From: Acetobacter sp. 46_36
Lineage (GTDB): Bacteria; Pseudomonadota; Alphaproteobacteria; RF32; CAG-239
NCBI GenBank assembly: GCA_001917135.1
Contig: MNTT01000015.1
Span: 186,001-250,000, forward strand
DNA length: 64,000 nucleotides
Direction of reading: 5' to 3'
Of this stretch, positions 1 through 8,191 are shown in pieces. Within the stretch, counting starts at the first letter, position 1, and the number at the start of each line of letters is the position of its first letter. The notes under the pieces were generated by a model that did no database searches, was not told where the DNA came from, and worked only from the letters and a program-made list of their open reading frames with translations. Position numbers and translations under genes: made by a program.

Positions 1-98
1 GTCTTTGGCAAACATATATAAAGCTGTTTTCTCTTATGTTTGTTACGGATAACCCAACGAAACAGAAATTTATAAAAACACTTTTTCAACGCAGCCAT
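1..98 (-). CDS. 5' end of an unidentified gene, cut by the window edge
   Basis: An open frame starts at an ATG at 98 on the minus strand and runs off the left edge after 32 codons without a stop. A strong Shine-Dalgarno (GGGAGG) lies 5 nt upstream of the ATG, which is the main reason to call it. The visible N-terminus (MAALKKCFYKFLF...) is basic and aromatic, with no recognisable motif and no clean signal peptide. It diverges from the small membrane-protein gene that begins at 394. Function cannot be judged from this fragment. Confidence 0.55.
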   Translation of the reverse strand, partial: MAALKKCFYKFLFRWVIRNKHKRKQLYICLPK

Positions 99-393
99 AC
101 CAACCTCCCGGGCTTTCCTGATGAATTTAAAGGATCGTTTAAAATCTACAATCGCAGCACCGCAAAAACCAGCAATTTCCATAGGTTTTACACAACCGTA
201 CGTATATGAAATAAAACGATCGTTTTATTCACACAGGACAAACCTTTCCATAACATTTGCCAGGTAAAACGACCATGGGAAATATCTCCCAAACTTCAAT
301 TTTGCCAAATAAAAAAAATCAAGAAGCCTTTACTTCTTTACATTAAAAAACAAACGGAATACATTATCGGCAACCCAACAACAGAGGCAAAAC
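99..393. promoter_or_regulatory. Divergent intergenic region with a 20-bp perfect palindrome
   Basis: This gap separates two divergently transcribed genes. At 210-229 it holds a perfect 20-nt palindrome, AATAAAACGAT and its mirror, with a central CGATCG. Another imperfect dyad (GGGAAATATCTCCC) lies near 275. A palindrome between divergent starts is a typical position for a dimeric repressor's operator, but no regulator gene is visible nearby, so that role is inference. No additional gene is seen here. Confidence 0.35.
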
Positions 394-735
394 ATGAAAT
401 ACATTTATCCAATCATTCTTCTCGCCGTGTCCAACATATTTATGACATTTGCATGGTACGGGCACCTGCGTTTCAAATCGCACGGCTTATGGAGTGTCAT
501 TTTAATCAGCTGGCTGATTGCTTTTTTTGAGTACTGCTTTCAGGTTCCCGCCAACCGCCTCGGACACGAAGTCTATTCCGTAACCCAGCTCAAAGTAATT
601 CAGGAAGTCATCACCCTTGCAATTTTCATAGTTTTTTCCATATTTTACATGAAAGAAGGCTTCCACTGGAACCATGCTGTCGGATTTCTGCTGATTTTGC
701 TTGCTGTATTTTTCATATTCAAAAAATGGGATTAA
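394..735 (+). CDS. DMT-family small membrane protein (DUF486/COG3169)
   Basis: A 113-residue protein with four hydrophobic segments (about residues 4-22, 30-48, 68-86 and 92-110). Its size and motifs, including the N-terminal NIFMTFAWYGHL stretch, a central F-x-Q-V-P-A-N-R and a C-terminal Phe-rich helix, match the DUF486 family of four-helix drug/metabolite-transporter-like proteins of the inner membrane. Substrates of this family are not established. The start is supported by an AGAGG just upstream. It converges with the lipoprotein gene at 806. The family call is fairly secure; the function is unknown. Confidence 0.8.
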   Translation: MKYIYPIILLAVSNIFMTFAWYGHLRFKSHGLWSVILISWLIAFFEYCFQVPANRLGHEVYSVTQLKVIQEVITLAIFIVFSIFYMKEGFHWNHAVGFLLILLAVFFIFKKWD

Positions 736-805
736 CACATCTCGGTTTTTCCTTGTCGTCAACCGACATAGCATACAAAATAATACCTGATGCCGCGAAA
801 GATAT

Positions 806-1093
806 TTAGCCAAATATATCTTCCCAATCCTGTTTTAGCCGTTCGCCTTTGTATTTAAGGTCATAACGCCGCTGTTCCCAACGCTCTCTGGCTCTGTTTT
901 TCCAATAGTCGTCGCCTTCATTTTCATAGCGCCTGTATTCTTCCTTCGTCTCCTTGATTTTTTGTGCGGTACTGTGAATGTCGTCTAAAGATTGGGACAG
1001 CTTTTGATAAGAATTTCCGTCATCATAATACCCGCCGTTACTGGCACACCCCGCCACTAATAAAACGACAGCAAACAAACACAATTTTTTCAT
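806..1093 (-). CDS. Small lipoprotein of unknown function
   Basis: A 95-residue protein with a lipoprotein signal peptide: MKK, a hydrophobic stretch and the lipobox V-A-G-C with the modifiable Cys near residue 16. The mature part is short, very hydrophilic and rich in charged and aromatic residues (Glu, Arg, Tyr, Trp), and is probably helical or a coiled coil. A GGGAG Shine-Dalgarno lies 7 nt before the ATG. It stands alone between a convergent DMT-family gene and the tRNA-Leu terminator. I recognise no family; periplasmic anchoring to a membrane is the only inference the sequence supports. Confidence 0.7.
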   Translation of the reverse strand: MKKLCLFAVVLLVAGCASNGGYYDDGNSYQKLSQSLDDIHSTAQKIKETKEEYRRYENEGDDYWKNRARERWEQRRYDLKYKGERLKQDWEDIFG

Positions 1094-1240
1094 ATTTTAT
1101 CTCCCGGCAAATCAACTTATTGAAGCTTACTCTCCCAAACAATAAAAATCAACCTTCAATAACGTCTTAACCATAATTGCCTGCCCCGCCTGACAACATC
1201 ATCTTATCTTAATTCTGCCAGATTATAAGCGTTTAATTTG

Positions 1241-1270
1241 AAAAAAAAACGCTCTTAAAAGAGCGTTTTT
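1241..1270 (-). terminator. Rho-independent terminator of tRNA-Leu
   Basis: AACGCTCTT pairs with AAGAGCGTT around a two-base loop. On the minus strand the stem is followed by a run of T (the A run at 1241-1249). It lies directly 3' of the tRNA gene. The flanking A and T runs would also allow it to work in the other direction. Confidence 0.85.
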
Positions 1271-1276
1271 AATAAA

Positions 1277-1363
1277 TGGTGCGCTAGGCCGGAATCGAAC
1301 CGGCACGGGATTGCTCCCAACAGATTTTAAGTCTGCAGCGTCTACCTGTTCCGCCACAAGCGC
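1277..1363 (-). tRNA. tRNA-Leu, anticodon UAA
   Basis: An 87-nt class II tRNA with CCA encoded in the DNA (1277-1279). The anticodon arm is GCAGA-CTTAAAA-TCTGT, which gives anticodon UAA. The T arm is GCCGG-TTCGATT-CCGGC, the variable arm is long (TGGGAGCAATCCCG) and the D arm is normal. The acceptor stem GCGCTTG/CTAGCGC has one internal U-U mismatch at the sixth pair. The long variable arm and anticodon identify leucine. The gene has its own promoter upstream and a terminator downstream. Confidence 0.95.
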
Positions 1364-1381
1364 AAATCATTTTCGTAGAGT

Positions 1382-1410
1382 TTTATACAAACAAAAAAAT
1401 ATAAATGCAA
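1382..1410 (-). promoter_or_regulatory. Sigma70-type promoter of tRNA-Leu
   Basis: Read on the minus strand, TTGCAT (1405-1410) and TATAAA (1382-1387) are separated by exactly 17 nt and lie just upstream of the tRNA 5' end at 1363. Spacing, sequence and position agree with a standard housekeeping promoter. Confidence 0.6.
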
Positions 1411-1544
1411 CATAAAACTTGTTTTTTTTTAATTTGCCGCTAAACTTTCCGTGTTTTGGATATGCAGCGCATATCGCTTATTAACATACCGTTTGTGCGG
1501 CAGAAACAACGTTTCGGCACAAACATGACAGAAAGGCAAATTTT

Positions 1545-2351
1545 ATGAAACCAATCAATCGGAAATTAAAACTTTCCAAAAACAAATTTTCGGAAGTTCC
1601 GTTCCGTAAACTTGTTCCTAATATTGTAACCATGCTGGCTCTGTGCTCCGGCATCACGTCTATTCGCTATTCCGTACAGGAAGACTGGAGTAAAGCTGTC
1701 CTGTTTATTTTTCTCGCCGCCCTGTTTGACGGGCTGGACGGTCGGTTGGCCCGTATGCTGAAAGCATCATCAAAATTCGGAGCCGAACTGGATTCTCTCA
1801 GCGATTTCGTCAGTTTCGGCGTTGCCCCGGCTATTCTGATGTTCCAGTGGTGCCTCTTTGACCTGCCTAAAATCGGCTGGTTTTTCTGCCTGCTTTACGC
1901 TATGGGAATGGCTATGCGGCTGGCTCGGTTCAATACCATGCTTGAAGATAAAACTATTCCGCCCTATTGGTCGCATTACTTTACCGGCGTTCCGGCTCCG
2001 GCAGCTGCGGCAATGGTGATGATGCCTGTTTTAATCAGCTTTGATTTCATTGAAGCAGAAAATTACCTGCGCACGCACCTGTTTTGCGGCTTATGGATGT
2101 GCATTGTTTCTTACCTTGAAACCAGCAGAATCCCCACCATTTCATTGAAAAAAACCAAGATTAACGCATCTATGATTATTCCGCTGTTGATAATCGTTGC
2201 CCTAATGGCAAACTTTCTCTTCACACAAACCTGGCTGACCCTGGGAGTACTGACAGCTTTGTACACGCTGTCAATCCCGCTTGGCGTCCTGAAATTTCTC
2301 AAAGACAAACGGGATTTCCAGAAAGCTCAGGCTGTCAGCGAACAGATATAA
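1545..2351 (+). CDS. pssA: CDP-diacylglycerol--serine O-phosphatidyltransferase
   Basis: A 268-residue inner-membrane enzyme that joins CDP-diacylglycerol and serine to make phosphatidylserine, the precursor of phosphatidylethanolamine. The CDP-alcohol phosphotransferase signature is intact near residues 62-88: D-G-L-D-G-R-L-A-R, then G and two further Asp with the expected D-x2-D-G-x2-A-R-x8-G-x3-D-x3-D spacing. Several hydrophobic helices surround it. The first 30 residues are basic. In many alphaproteobacteria psd lies beside pssA; here no psd is visible. A strong terminator follows at 2358, so the gene is probably monocistronic. Confidence 0.92.
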   Translation: MKPINRKLKLSKNKFSEVPFRKLVPNIVTMLALCSGITSIRYSVQEDWSKAVLFIFLAALFDGLDGRLARMLKASSKFGAELDSLSDFVSFGVAPAILMFQWCLFDLPKIGWFFCLLYAMGMAMRLARFNTMLEDKTIPPYWSHYFTGVPAPAAAAMVMMPVLISFDFIEAENYLRTHLFCGLWMCIVSYLETSRIPTISLKKTKINASMIIPLLIIVALMANFLFTQTWLTLGVLTALYTLSIPLGVLKFLKDKRDFQKAQAVSEQI

Positions 2352-2357
2352 CGGCAA

Positions 2358-2383
2358 AGGAGGCTGCGGCCTCCTCTTTTTTT
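2358..2383 (+). terminator. Rho-independent terminator after pssA
   Basis: AGGAGGC (2358-2364), loop TGCG and GCCTCCT (2369-2375) form a GC-rich 7-bp stem followed by a T-rich tract. It sits 7 nt after the pssA stop codon. Confidence 0.9.
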
Positions 2384-2394
2384 CCAAAAAAGCC

Positions 2395-2423
2395 TTGATT
2401 TTTAAAACAATAAGCGCTATAAG
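2395..2423 (+). promoter_or_regulatory. Sigma70-type promoter for rplY-pth
   Basis: TTGATT (2395-2400) and TATAAG (2418-2423) are 17 nt apart, directly after the pssA terminator. The leader of about 60 nt before rplY contains an imperfect hairpin (CCAACCGACACC pairing with GGAGGCCGTTTGG), which could matter for control of a ribosomal-protein gene. That role is inference. Confidence 0.5.
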
Positions 2424-2488
2424 ACTCCCACCAACCGACACCCCTGGAGGCCGTTTGGTATAAATTTAATTTTATAAAGGATTAAAAC

Positions 2489-2779
2489 ATGTCAGAAATT
2501 ACATTTAATGCAAATTTGCGTGAAAAAGCAGGTAAGGGGGCAGCTCGTGCATGTCGTAGAGAAGGCCGTATCCCTGCAGTTATTTACGGTGGCAAAAAAA
2601 ATGCCGTTAACATCAGTCTGCACCCGGTAGAACTCGAAAAAGCTCTTGACCTTCGCGACTTCTACAAATCGGTAATTACCATTTCCTTAAACGGCAAGTC
2701 AGAAAAGGTTGTCTGCAAAGACGTCCAGTTTGACCCGGTATCCGATATGCCTATTCACGTTGATTTTATGCGCAACTAA
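2489..2779 (+). CDS. rplY: Ribosomal protein L25, short form
   Basis: A 96-residue 5S rRNA-binding protein of the large ribosomal subunit. It has the L25/Ctc N-terminal pattern (LREKAGKGAAR, then R-R-E-G-R-I-P-A-V-I-Y-G). It ends after the single L25 beta-barrel domain and lacks the C-terminal TL5 domain found in the roughly 200-residue Ctc form usual in many alphaproteobacteria. AAGGA lies 7 nt before the ATG. pth follows after 17 nt, the common rplY-pth pairing, and both probably share the promoter at 2395. Confidence 0.9.
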   Translation: MSEITFNANLREKAGKGAARACRREGRIPAVIYGGKKNAVNISLHPVELEKALDLRDFYKSVITISLNGKSEKVVCKDVQFDPVSDMPIHVDFMRN

Positions 2780-2796
2780 GGCTCAAGGAACGCAAA

Positions 2797-3369
2797 ATGT
2801 TTTTAGTGGTCGGATTGGGCAATCCTGGTGAAGAATATGCAAAAACCCGCCACAATATAGGATTTATGGCGGCTGATGAAATATACAGCCGCTATAATTT
2901 TTCCCCGTACAGGGCAAAATTTGAAGGATTGATTGCCGAAGGAAACATTGACGGCATCAAGACGCTGCTCTTAAAACCTCAAACCTTTATGAATCTGTCA
3001 GGAAATTCTGTTGGCAAAGTTGCCGCTTTTTATAAGATTCCACCGGAAAATATTATCGTCATCCATGATGACAAAGACTTGGCACTCGGCAAATTAAAAG
3101 CCAAAATCGGCGGTTCAGCCGGTGGACACAATGGGTTGAAAAATATCGATTCCCAAATTGGGCAAAACTATAACCGCATCCGCATTGGCGTCGGTTCGCC
3201 GCAGGAACATCATACAGACACTGTTAACTTCGTTTTATCGCGTTTTTCTAAAGCCGAAATGACTCTTCTGCAAGAAAGAATAGATTTCATCGCTTCAACC
3301 ATAAACGAACTAATCAAAAAAGGCATTACCCATTATTCTAACATAATCGGCATGCACAACAGCAAATAA
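2797..3369 (+). CDS. pth: Peptidyl-tRNA hydrolase
   Basis: A 190-residue cytosolic enzyme that releases peptides from peptidyl-tRNA dropped by stalled ribosomes. All family motifs are present: GLGNPGEEYAKTRHNIGF near the N-terminus (with Asn and the catalytic His), KPQTFMNLSG, a VIHDDKDL segment carrying the catalytic Asp, and GGSAGGHNGLKNI. Length is typical. AAGGA precedes the ATG. It follows rplY in the usual order; ychF, another frequent neighbour, comes after one unknown gene. Confidence 0.95.
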   Translation: MFLVVGLGNPGEEYAKTRHNIGFMAADEIYSRYNFSPYRAKFEGLIAEGNIDGIKTLLLKPQTFMNLSGNSVGKVAAFYKIPPENIIVIHDDKDLALGKLKAKIGGSAGGHNGLKNIDSQIGQNYNRIRIGVGSPQEHHTDTVNFVLSRFSKAEMTLLQERIDFIASTINELIKKGITHYSNIIGMHNSK

Positions 3370-3412
3370 AGTTTTCAAACTATTATTCTTCTAATTTTTA
3401 AATCCTATCATT

Positions 3413-3895
3413 ATGAGCTTTTTCAAAACAGTTATTGCAAAAATGCGGCGTAAACCTTCCTGCTCAAAACTATCAGAAATCCTGCTTTCTTGCAGCAACA
3501 GCGAAATAAGGTTTTGCTTTCGTTCTGATAAAAATAAAAACAAGTATTTTGACTGTTGCACAACAGCCAAGGAAGCAACAGAAATCTGCAGAATTCTCGG
3601 CAATATTAACTTATGCTGCCCGGAAAAGGATAAAAATTTTATCAAATATATTCCGGTCATGCACAAGTACGGCTTTGCACTTGAATTCATCAACCGCTAC
3701 GGCTGGCTCTCAGAAGCTTATGCCCGGACAATTGTCCAATCCGGCATTATTCAAGACGCAGAGCCGGCGATTCTCTCTCTGGAACGCCCGAATTTGCTCT
3801 ATTACATTCACAAAACCGGACATCAATGGAGTGAAACCGGAAAAAAGGAAATACACCAAAAACACCCGGTAACTTATCGGCATTTTTTTGGTTAA
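3413..3895 (+). CDS. Cys-rich hypothetical protein between pth and ychF
   Basis: A 160-residue open frame, co-oriented with pth and ychF and ending just before a terminator at 3924. About ten cysteines fall in the first 75 residues (for example S-C-S, R-F-C-F, D-C-C-T, N-L-C-C-P). The rest is polar and aromatic without a clear motif, signal peptide or membrane segment. No good Shine-Dalgarno precedes the ATG, so the start is uncertain. A shorter opposite-strand frame (3391-3693) exists but looks less likely. The Cys content could mean metal binding; I do not recognise the family. Confidence 0.5.
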   Translation: MSFFKTVIAKMRRKPSCSKLSEILLSCSNSEIRFCFRSDKNKNKYFDCCTTAKEATEICRILGNINLCCPEKDKNFIKYIPVMHKYGFALEFINRYGWLSEAYARTIVQSGIIQDAEPAILSLERPNLLYYIHKTGHQWSETGKKEIHQKHPVTYRHFFG

Positions 3896-3923
3896 AAACT
3901 GCTTCAGAGATTGTTCCAAACAA

Positions 3924-3956
3924 AATATACCGCCCGTTAATGCGGTATATTTTTTT
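3924..3956 (+). terminator. Terminator before ychF
   Basis: AATATACCGC (3924-3933) pairs with GCGGTATATT (3942-3951), followed by T residues. It ends the pth-unknown gene unit. The longest open frame of ychF would begin inside this hairpin, which is another reason to place the ychF start downstream at 4027. Confidence 0.75.
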
Positions 3957-4026
3957 ATTGCAAAAGCTGCACTTCTTTAGTATAACCCTCTTTATTGAAC
4001 AAACAACCATCTTTAGGAGTTATAAA

Positions 4027-5139
4027 ATGGGATTCAACTGCGGCATCGTCGGCCTCCCCAATGTCGGAAAATCAACTCTTTTTAACGCTTTGACTCAGAC
4101 AATTGCTGCTCAGGCGGCAAACTTTCCGTTTTGTACCATTGAACCGAATACCGGCCGTGTTGCCGTACCCGATAAACGATTGCAGGAACTGGCAGCTATC
4201 GTCCACCCGAAAAACATCGTACCGACCCAGCTTGAATTCGTTGATATTGCCGGCTTGGTAAAAGGAGCCTCCAAAGGTGAGGGACTCGGCAACCAATTTC
4301 TTGCCAACATCCGTGAAACCGACGCCATCATCCACGTCCTGCGTTGCTTTGAAGACAGTAACATCACTCACGTTGAAGGCAGTGTTGATCCGATTCGCGA
4401 TGCAGAAATCGTAGAAACGGAACTGATGATTGCTGATTTGGAATCCCTTGAAAAACGCTTTGAACAGACAAAAAAGAAAGCGCAAACCGGCGGCGACAAG
4501 GAAGCCGCAGTTCGTGCCAGGGTCATGGAACCGATTATAAATGCTCTCCGCGAAGGCAAACCCGCTCGCACGGCAGCACCATCTCCGCAAGACAAAGATG
4601 CATGGAAACAATACCAAATGCTTCAGCTCCTAACCTCAAAACCGGTTCTTTACGTCTGCAATGTAGATGAAGACAGTGCCGCCGCCGGCAATGAATTCTC
4701 TCAAAAAGTTTTTGCCAAAGCAGAAAAGGAAAATGCCAAAGCCGTAGTTATCTCCGCCGCTATTGAATCAGAAGTCGCCCAGCTTGACAACGAAGAAGAA
4801 AAGAAAGAATTTCTTTCTGCCCTTGGTCTGGAAGAAACCGGACTGACAAAAATCATTAAAGCCGGATACGAACTTCTTGGATTGGAAACTTATTTTACCG
4901 CAGGTCCCAAAGAAGTTCGGGCCTGGACTTTCCTTAAAGGCTCCAAAGCACCGCAATGCGCCGGAATTATTCATTCCGACTTTGAGCGGGGTTTTATTCG
5001 TGCCGAAACTATCGCTTATGACGACTATATTAAATTTGGCGGCGAACAAGGCTGCAAGGAAGCCGGAAAGATGCGTTCCGAAGGAAAGGATTATGTAGTC
5101 AAAGACGGAGACTTGCTCAACTTTCTGTTCAACGTATAA
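4027..5139 (+). CDS. ychF: Redox-regulated ATPase YchF (Obg-family, OLA1-type)
   Basis: A 370-residue P-loop protein that binds ribosomes and hydrolyses ATP in preference to GTP. The G1 motif G-L-P-N-V-G-K-S-T lies at about residues 9-17, a D-I-A-G-L-V-K-G G3 segment follows, and the C-terminal TGS-like domain ends with V-V-x-D-G-D-L-L-N-F-L-F-N-V. The start is set at the ATG preceded by AGGAG; an upstream in-frame ATG at 3940 lies in a terminator and adds 29 non-homologous residues. Length is normal for the family. The next gene begins 2 nt after the stop. Confidence 0.95.
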   Translation: MGFNCGIVGLPNVGKSTLFNALTQTIAAQAANFPFCTIEPNTGRVAVPDKRLQELAAIVHPKNIVPTQLEFVDIAGLVKGASKGEGLGNQFLANIRETDAIIHVLRCFEDSNITHVEGSVDPIRDAEIVETELMIADLESLEKRFEQTKKKAQTGGDKEAAVRARVMEPIINALREGKPARTAAPSPQDKDAWKQYQMLQLLTSKPVLYVCNVDEDSAAAGNEFSQKVFAKAEKENAKAVVISAAIESEVAQLDNEEEKKEFLSALGLEETGLTKIIKAGYELLGLETYFTAGPKEVRAWTFLKGSKAPQCAGIIHSDFERGFIRAETIAYDDYIKFGGEQGCKEAGKMRSEGKDYVVKDGDLLNFLFNV

Positions 5140-5141
5140 GA

Positions 5142-6521
5142 ATGAAAAACATTCTGAAATATCACCTGTATATTATAGGCTTTGCCATTCTAACCGCAGC
5201 TGCCGTTTGGTTAAACTGGGATTGCCCGCCGAATTATGACGAAGCTCATGCGTGGAATATCGCCCGACACCTTTCTACTGCAGAAATTTTTACTGTGAGC
5301 AAGACTGAAGGGCATCCGTTCCTTTGGTATTATCTGCTGATGCCCTTGGCAAAAGCAAATCTGCTTTATCCGTATTCGCTCTATTTCCTCAATCTGCTTC
5401 TCGTCATCGGCGCGTTTTACCTGCTATACCGATATGCGCCGTTTCCCGCGTACGTCAAATATCTCATTACGCTTTCGGCACCTTTTCTCCAATTATATGC
5501 AGGCTTCGCCCGCAGCTATACGCTCTCCGTTTTCCTGCTTTTCTCTTTGCTTAGTTTTTATCCTTCCCGCCAAAAACACCCTGTTTTCTATCTTTTCCTA
5601 CTGCTTTTGCTGGCTAACACCAATCTTATGGGATTCTGGACAGCCTTTCCTCTGGGATTTATCTATTTTACAGAAAATCTCTGCTCATCATTCCGCAATA
5701 AACGCCTGTCATTGCCGCTGTTTTTAACCATAAATGCCGCACTGTTGGAAATTTTGCTCATTGTTTTACAATTCTATGGTTATAACGCAGATATCCCCAA
5801 ATACACGCCTGTCTTTCATTCCCTGCAGGAAGACCTGAATATGGCATTGTTTCCATTGAATATTCATGTATTTTTCGGCATAATCTTATTATATTTTTTC
5901 TTCTTTCTAAAGCGAAAACAATTCGTTGCCGTTTTTTTTCTTGCTTCGACAATGGTTACTCTTGCTCTGACTTTCACATTCGTCTATCACGGAGCCATAC
6001 ATCACCATAACTTCTTTTACATCTGTCTGATTGCAGCCTGCTGGCTGGAAAAAGAAAAATCCGCGGCACATTCGCCCTCTGCAACTCTCCTGCTGGGCAT
6101 TATAGCCCTGCTTCTCATCTTCAATCCTTATAACCAATACAAAAAGAAAGACTGCGCATATTTGCGCAGCCTCCAAAACAGCGCCGTTGCCATAAATCAG
6201 CTGTTCCCCGGCAGTAAACAGCAAATTCTCGTTTTAGAACATTTCGATGCCAATATTATTAAACCCTACCTTTCGCCAAATATCAAATTGCTAAACCAAA
6301 CGATGACAGATTTTTCTTCTTTAAAGGCTTTTCAGGAAACTCTTTACCATTTCTACAGACAGATAAACCGATATAAAATAATTGAAACAGTTGCCCAAAC
6401 GCCAAATACTCTGCTTTATCGAACCTGCGGAGAAAACACATACCGCAATGACCTGCTCGCCTTTCGCCTAAAATACCGGCTAAATTCAAAATACTGCCTA
6501 TATACGATAGAAATCAGATAA
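5142..6521 (+). CDS. GT-C-type polytopic membrane glycosyltransferase-like protein
   Basis: A 459-residue inner-membrane protein with about nine to ten hydrophobic helices and a soluble C-terminal part of about 120 residues. After the first helix comes N-Y-D-E-A-H-A-W-N, an acidic first-loop motif like that of GT39/ArnT-type glycosyltransferases, followed by a G-H-P-x-x-W-Y segment. Such enzymes use polyprenyl-phosphate sugars at the periplasmic face; donor and acceptor cannot be read here. It starts 2 nt after ychF and is probably co-transcribed. It ends at a bidirectional terminator shared with trxB. Confidence 0.6.
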   Translation: MKNILKYHLYIIGFAILTAAAVWLNWDCPPNYDEAHAWNIARHLSTAEIFTVSKTEGHPFLWYYLLMPLAKANLLYPYSLYFLNLLLVIGAFYLLYRYAPFPAYVKYLITLSAPFLQLYAGFARSYTLSVFLLFSLLSFYPSRQKHPVFYLFLLLLLANTNLMGFWTAFPLGFIYFTENLCSSFRNKRLSLPLFLTINAALLEILLIVLQFYGYNADIPKYTPVFHSLQEDLNMALFPLNIHVFFGIILLYFFFFLKRKQFVAVFFLASTMVTLALTFTFVYHGAIHHHNFFYICLIAACWLEKEKSAAHSPSATLLLGIIALLLIFNPYNQYKKKDCAYLRSLQNSAVAINQLFPGSKQQILVLEHFDANIIKPYLSPNIKLLNQTMTDFSSLKAFQETLYHFYRQINRYKIIETVAQTPNTLLYRTCGENTYRNDLLAFRLKYRLNSKYCLYTIEIR

Positions 6522-6525
6522 AAAA

Positions 6526-6553
6526 TTTCGGCCGCAAATTGCAGCCGAAAAAA
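6526..6553. terminator. Bidirectional terminator between the membrane protein and trxB
   Basis: TTTCGGC (6526-6532) pairs with GCCGAAA (6544-6550), with A runs on one side and T-rich DNA on the other strand. It lies between two convergent genes, 5 nt from each stop. Confidence 0.75.
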
Positions 6554-6557
6554 CATT

Positions 6558-7493
6558 CTACTCAACATCCAGATATTCTATCGCATCCATCGCTGCCATT
6601 GCCCCGCTGCCCGCAGAAATAACCGCTTGCTTATATTTGGGGTCTTTAACGTCGCCTGCGGCAAAAACGCCTTCGATATCCGTTGCCGAACAATTTTCAT
6701 GCGTTACAATATACCCCTTGCTGTCCAAAACCAGATTTCCTTTGAAAATATCCGTATTCGGCTGATGTCCTACCGCCACAAATACGCCGTCAACCGGAAT
6801 TGTCTTCAATTTATCATTTTCGACATTCTTAATCTTAATACCTGTTACTTTTAAAGGATTGTCCTCACCGACAATTTCTTCAACAACACTGTCCCATTCA
6901 ACCACAATTTTCTTATTATTGAAAATTTTATCTTGCAAAATTTTATCAGCCCGCAGTTGATGGCGTCTGTGAACCAATACGACCTTATCTGCCAAAGTCG
7001 CCAGATATAAAGCTTCCGAAACGGCGGAATTGCCGCCGCCGATAACCGCAACTGTCCGTCCCCGGTAAAAGAAACCATCGCAGGTCGCACATGCTGAAAC
7101 CCCATACCCGAGATATTTCTTCTCTGACGGAATATTCAGCCATTTTGCCGAAGACCCCGTCGCCACAATAACTGCTCTTGCCTTATAGGAATGCCCGTTT
7201 TCGGAACTGCATACAAACGGACGATTGCCGAAATCCACCTCGACAATATTGTCATTGGCAAACTGAACACCCAATTTCAACGCCTGCTGTTTCATCTTGT
7301 CCATCAGTTCAAAACCGCTTATTTCTTCAAAGCCCGGAAAATTTTCTATACTGCTTGTCATGGTCAACTGCCCGCCTTCCTGATTGCCGGAAACAATCAT
7401 CGTCTTAAGTCCGGCTCTCGCCGCATAAATTCCCGCCGTATATCCGGCTGGCCCGGATCCTAAAATAAGCAAATCAGTCGTATACAGTGCCAT
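6558..7493 (-). CDS. trxB: Thioredoxin reductase (NADPH)
   Basis: A 311-residue FAD/NADPH enzyme that reduces thioredoxin. The FAD-binding G-S-G-P-A-G lies at 12-17, the redox pair C-A-T-C at 135-138, an NADPH-binding G-G-G-N-S-A follows, and a C-terminal G-V-F-A-A-G-D completes the FAD site. Length is typical for low-molecular-weight TrxR. An AGGAGG precedes the ATG. It is the last gene of the long minus-strand series starting at rarA, 9 nt after the TPR-like gene. No thioredoxin gene is in view. Confidence 0.95.
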   Translation of the reverse strand: MALYTTDLLILGSGPAGYTAGIYAARAGLKTMIVSGNQEGGQLTMTSSIENFPGFEEISGFELMDKMKQQALKLGVQFANDNIVEVDFGNRPFVCSSENGHSYKARAVIVATGSSAKWLNIPSEKKYLGYGVSACATCDGFFYRGRTVAVIGGGNSAVSEALYLATLADKVVLVHRRHQLRADKILQDKIFNNKKIVVEWDSVVEEIVGEDNPLKVTGIKIKNVENDKLKTIPVDGVFVAVGHQPNTDIFKGNLVLDSKGYIVTHENCSATDIEGVFAAGDVKDPKYKQAVISAGSGAMAAMDAIEYLDVE

Positions 7494-7502
7494 TACAGCC
7501 TC

Positions 7503-8168
7503 CTAGTTTAACAGTTTCAACGTACTTTCGCGCAGTTTTTTTACCCGCAGCGCTTTTTCTTTTTCCCCCTGAAGCTCATAAATTGCCGCCAGTTGGCTGC
7601 ATATATACAGCGTATCCTGATACTTGGCATAAAAGCTTTCATCCTGTCCCATAACTTCGTTCAGGGCCTTCTCCAGAAACTGAGCTTTTACCTGAGGCGT
7701 TTCCGCATTTTGAGCCAGCAGCATATACGCTGCAAATTTATCCTCCTTGTCATGATTCTCCGCCCATGTTTCTTCTACCCGAACATAAGCATCTTCATCA
7801 TTGAGATAATAATAAATGTCTTTCAGGGCTAAAAGCACGCGGCTTTTTTCTTCCGCACTGCGCGCATAAGCCAAAGACTGGTTATAATATTCTGCTGCCA
7901 GAAAGTATTTACTATTATCCTGATTTTGTAAAGCGTCTTCATAATAAATATCGCCAAGTTTTGTATATGTCCAATACAAAATAGCTGCAACATTGGCCGT
8001 ATACTCTTCCTTTTGTTGTAAAAATTTCATAAAATAGCGCAACAATGCGCTATACTGTACCACCAATGCCTCTTTGCTCAGATACTTTTCCCGTTCCTGC
8101 ACAATTTTATACAAATGCAGAAAGCGGCTTTCCGCATTGTCCGTTTTCGTCACGGCCGGTTTTAACAT
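7503..8168 (-). CDS. Helical TPR-like hypothetical protein
   Basis: A 221-residue soluble, all-helical protein without signal peptide or membrane segment. Repeating aromatic/Ala/Leu spacing (for example K-L-G-D-I-Y-Y, A-A-E-Y-Y-N-Q-S-L and Y-E-L-Q-G-E-K-E-K-A-L) suggests several tetratricopeptide-like hairpins, probably a protein-binding scaffold. GGAG lies 7 nt before the ATG. It lies between a DUF2769 gene and trxB on the same strand with short gaps. The partner is unknown and the TPR assignment is by pattern only. Confidence 0.65.
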   Translation of the reverse strand: MLKPAVTKTDNAESRFLHLYKIVQEREKYLSKEALVVQYSALLRYFMKFLQQKEEYTANVAAILYWTYTKLGDIYYEDALQNQDNSKYFLAAEYYNQSLAYARSAEEKSRVLLALKDIYYYLNDEDAYVRVEETWAENHDKEDKFAAYMLLAQNAETPQVKAQFLEKALNEVMGQDESFYAKYQDTLYICSQLAAIYELQGEKEKALRVKKLRESTLKLLN

Positions 8169-8191
8169 TTTCAGGCTCCGATTGATAAAAA

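Noticed and set aside
1241..1270. Reading the A/T-flanked hairpin next to tRNA-Leu as an integration (att) site
   Set aside because: There is no integrase or second copy of the tRNA 3' end nearby; it is a simple terminator.
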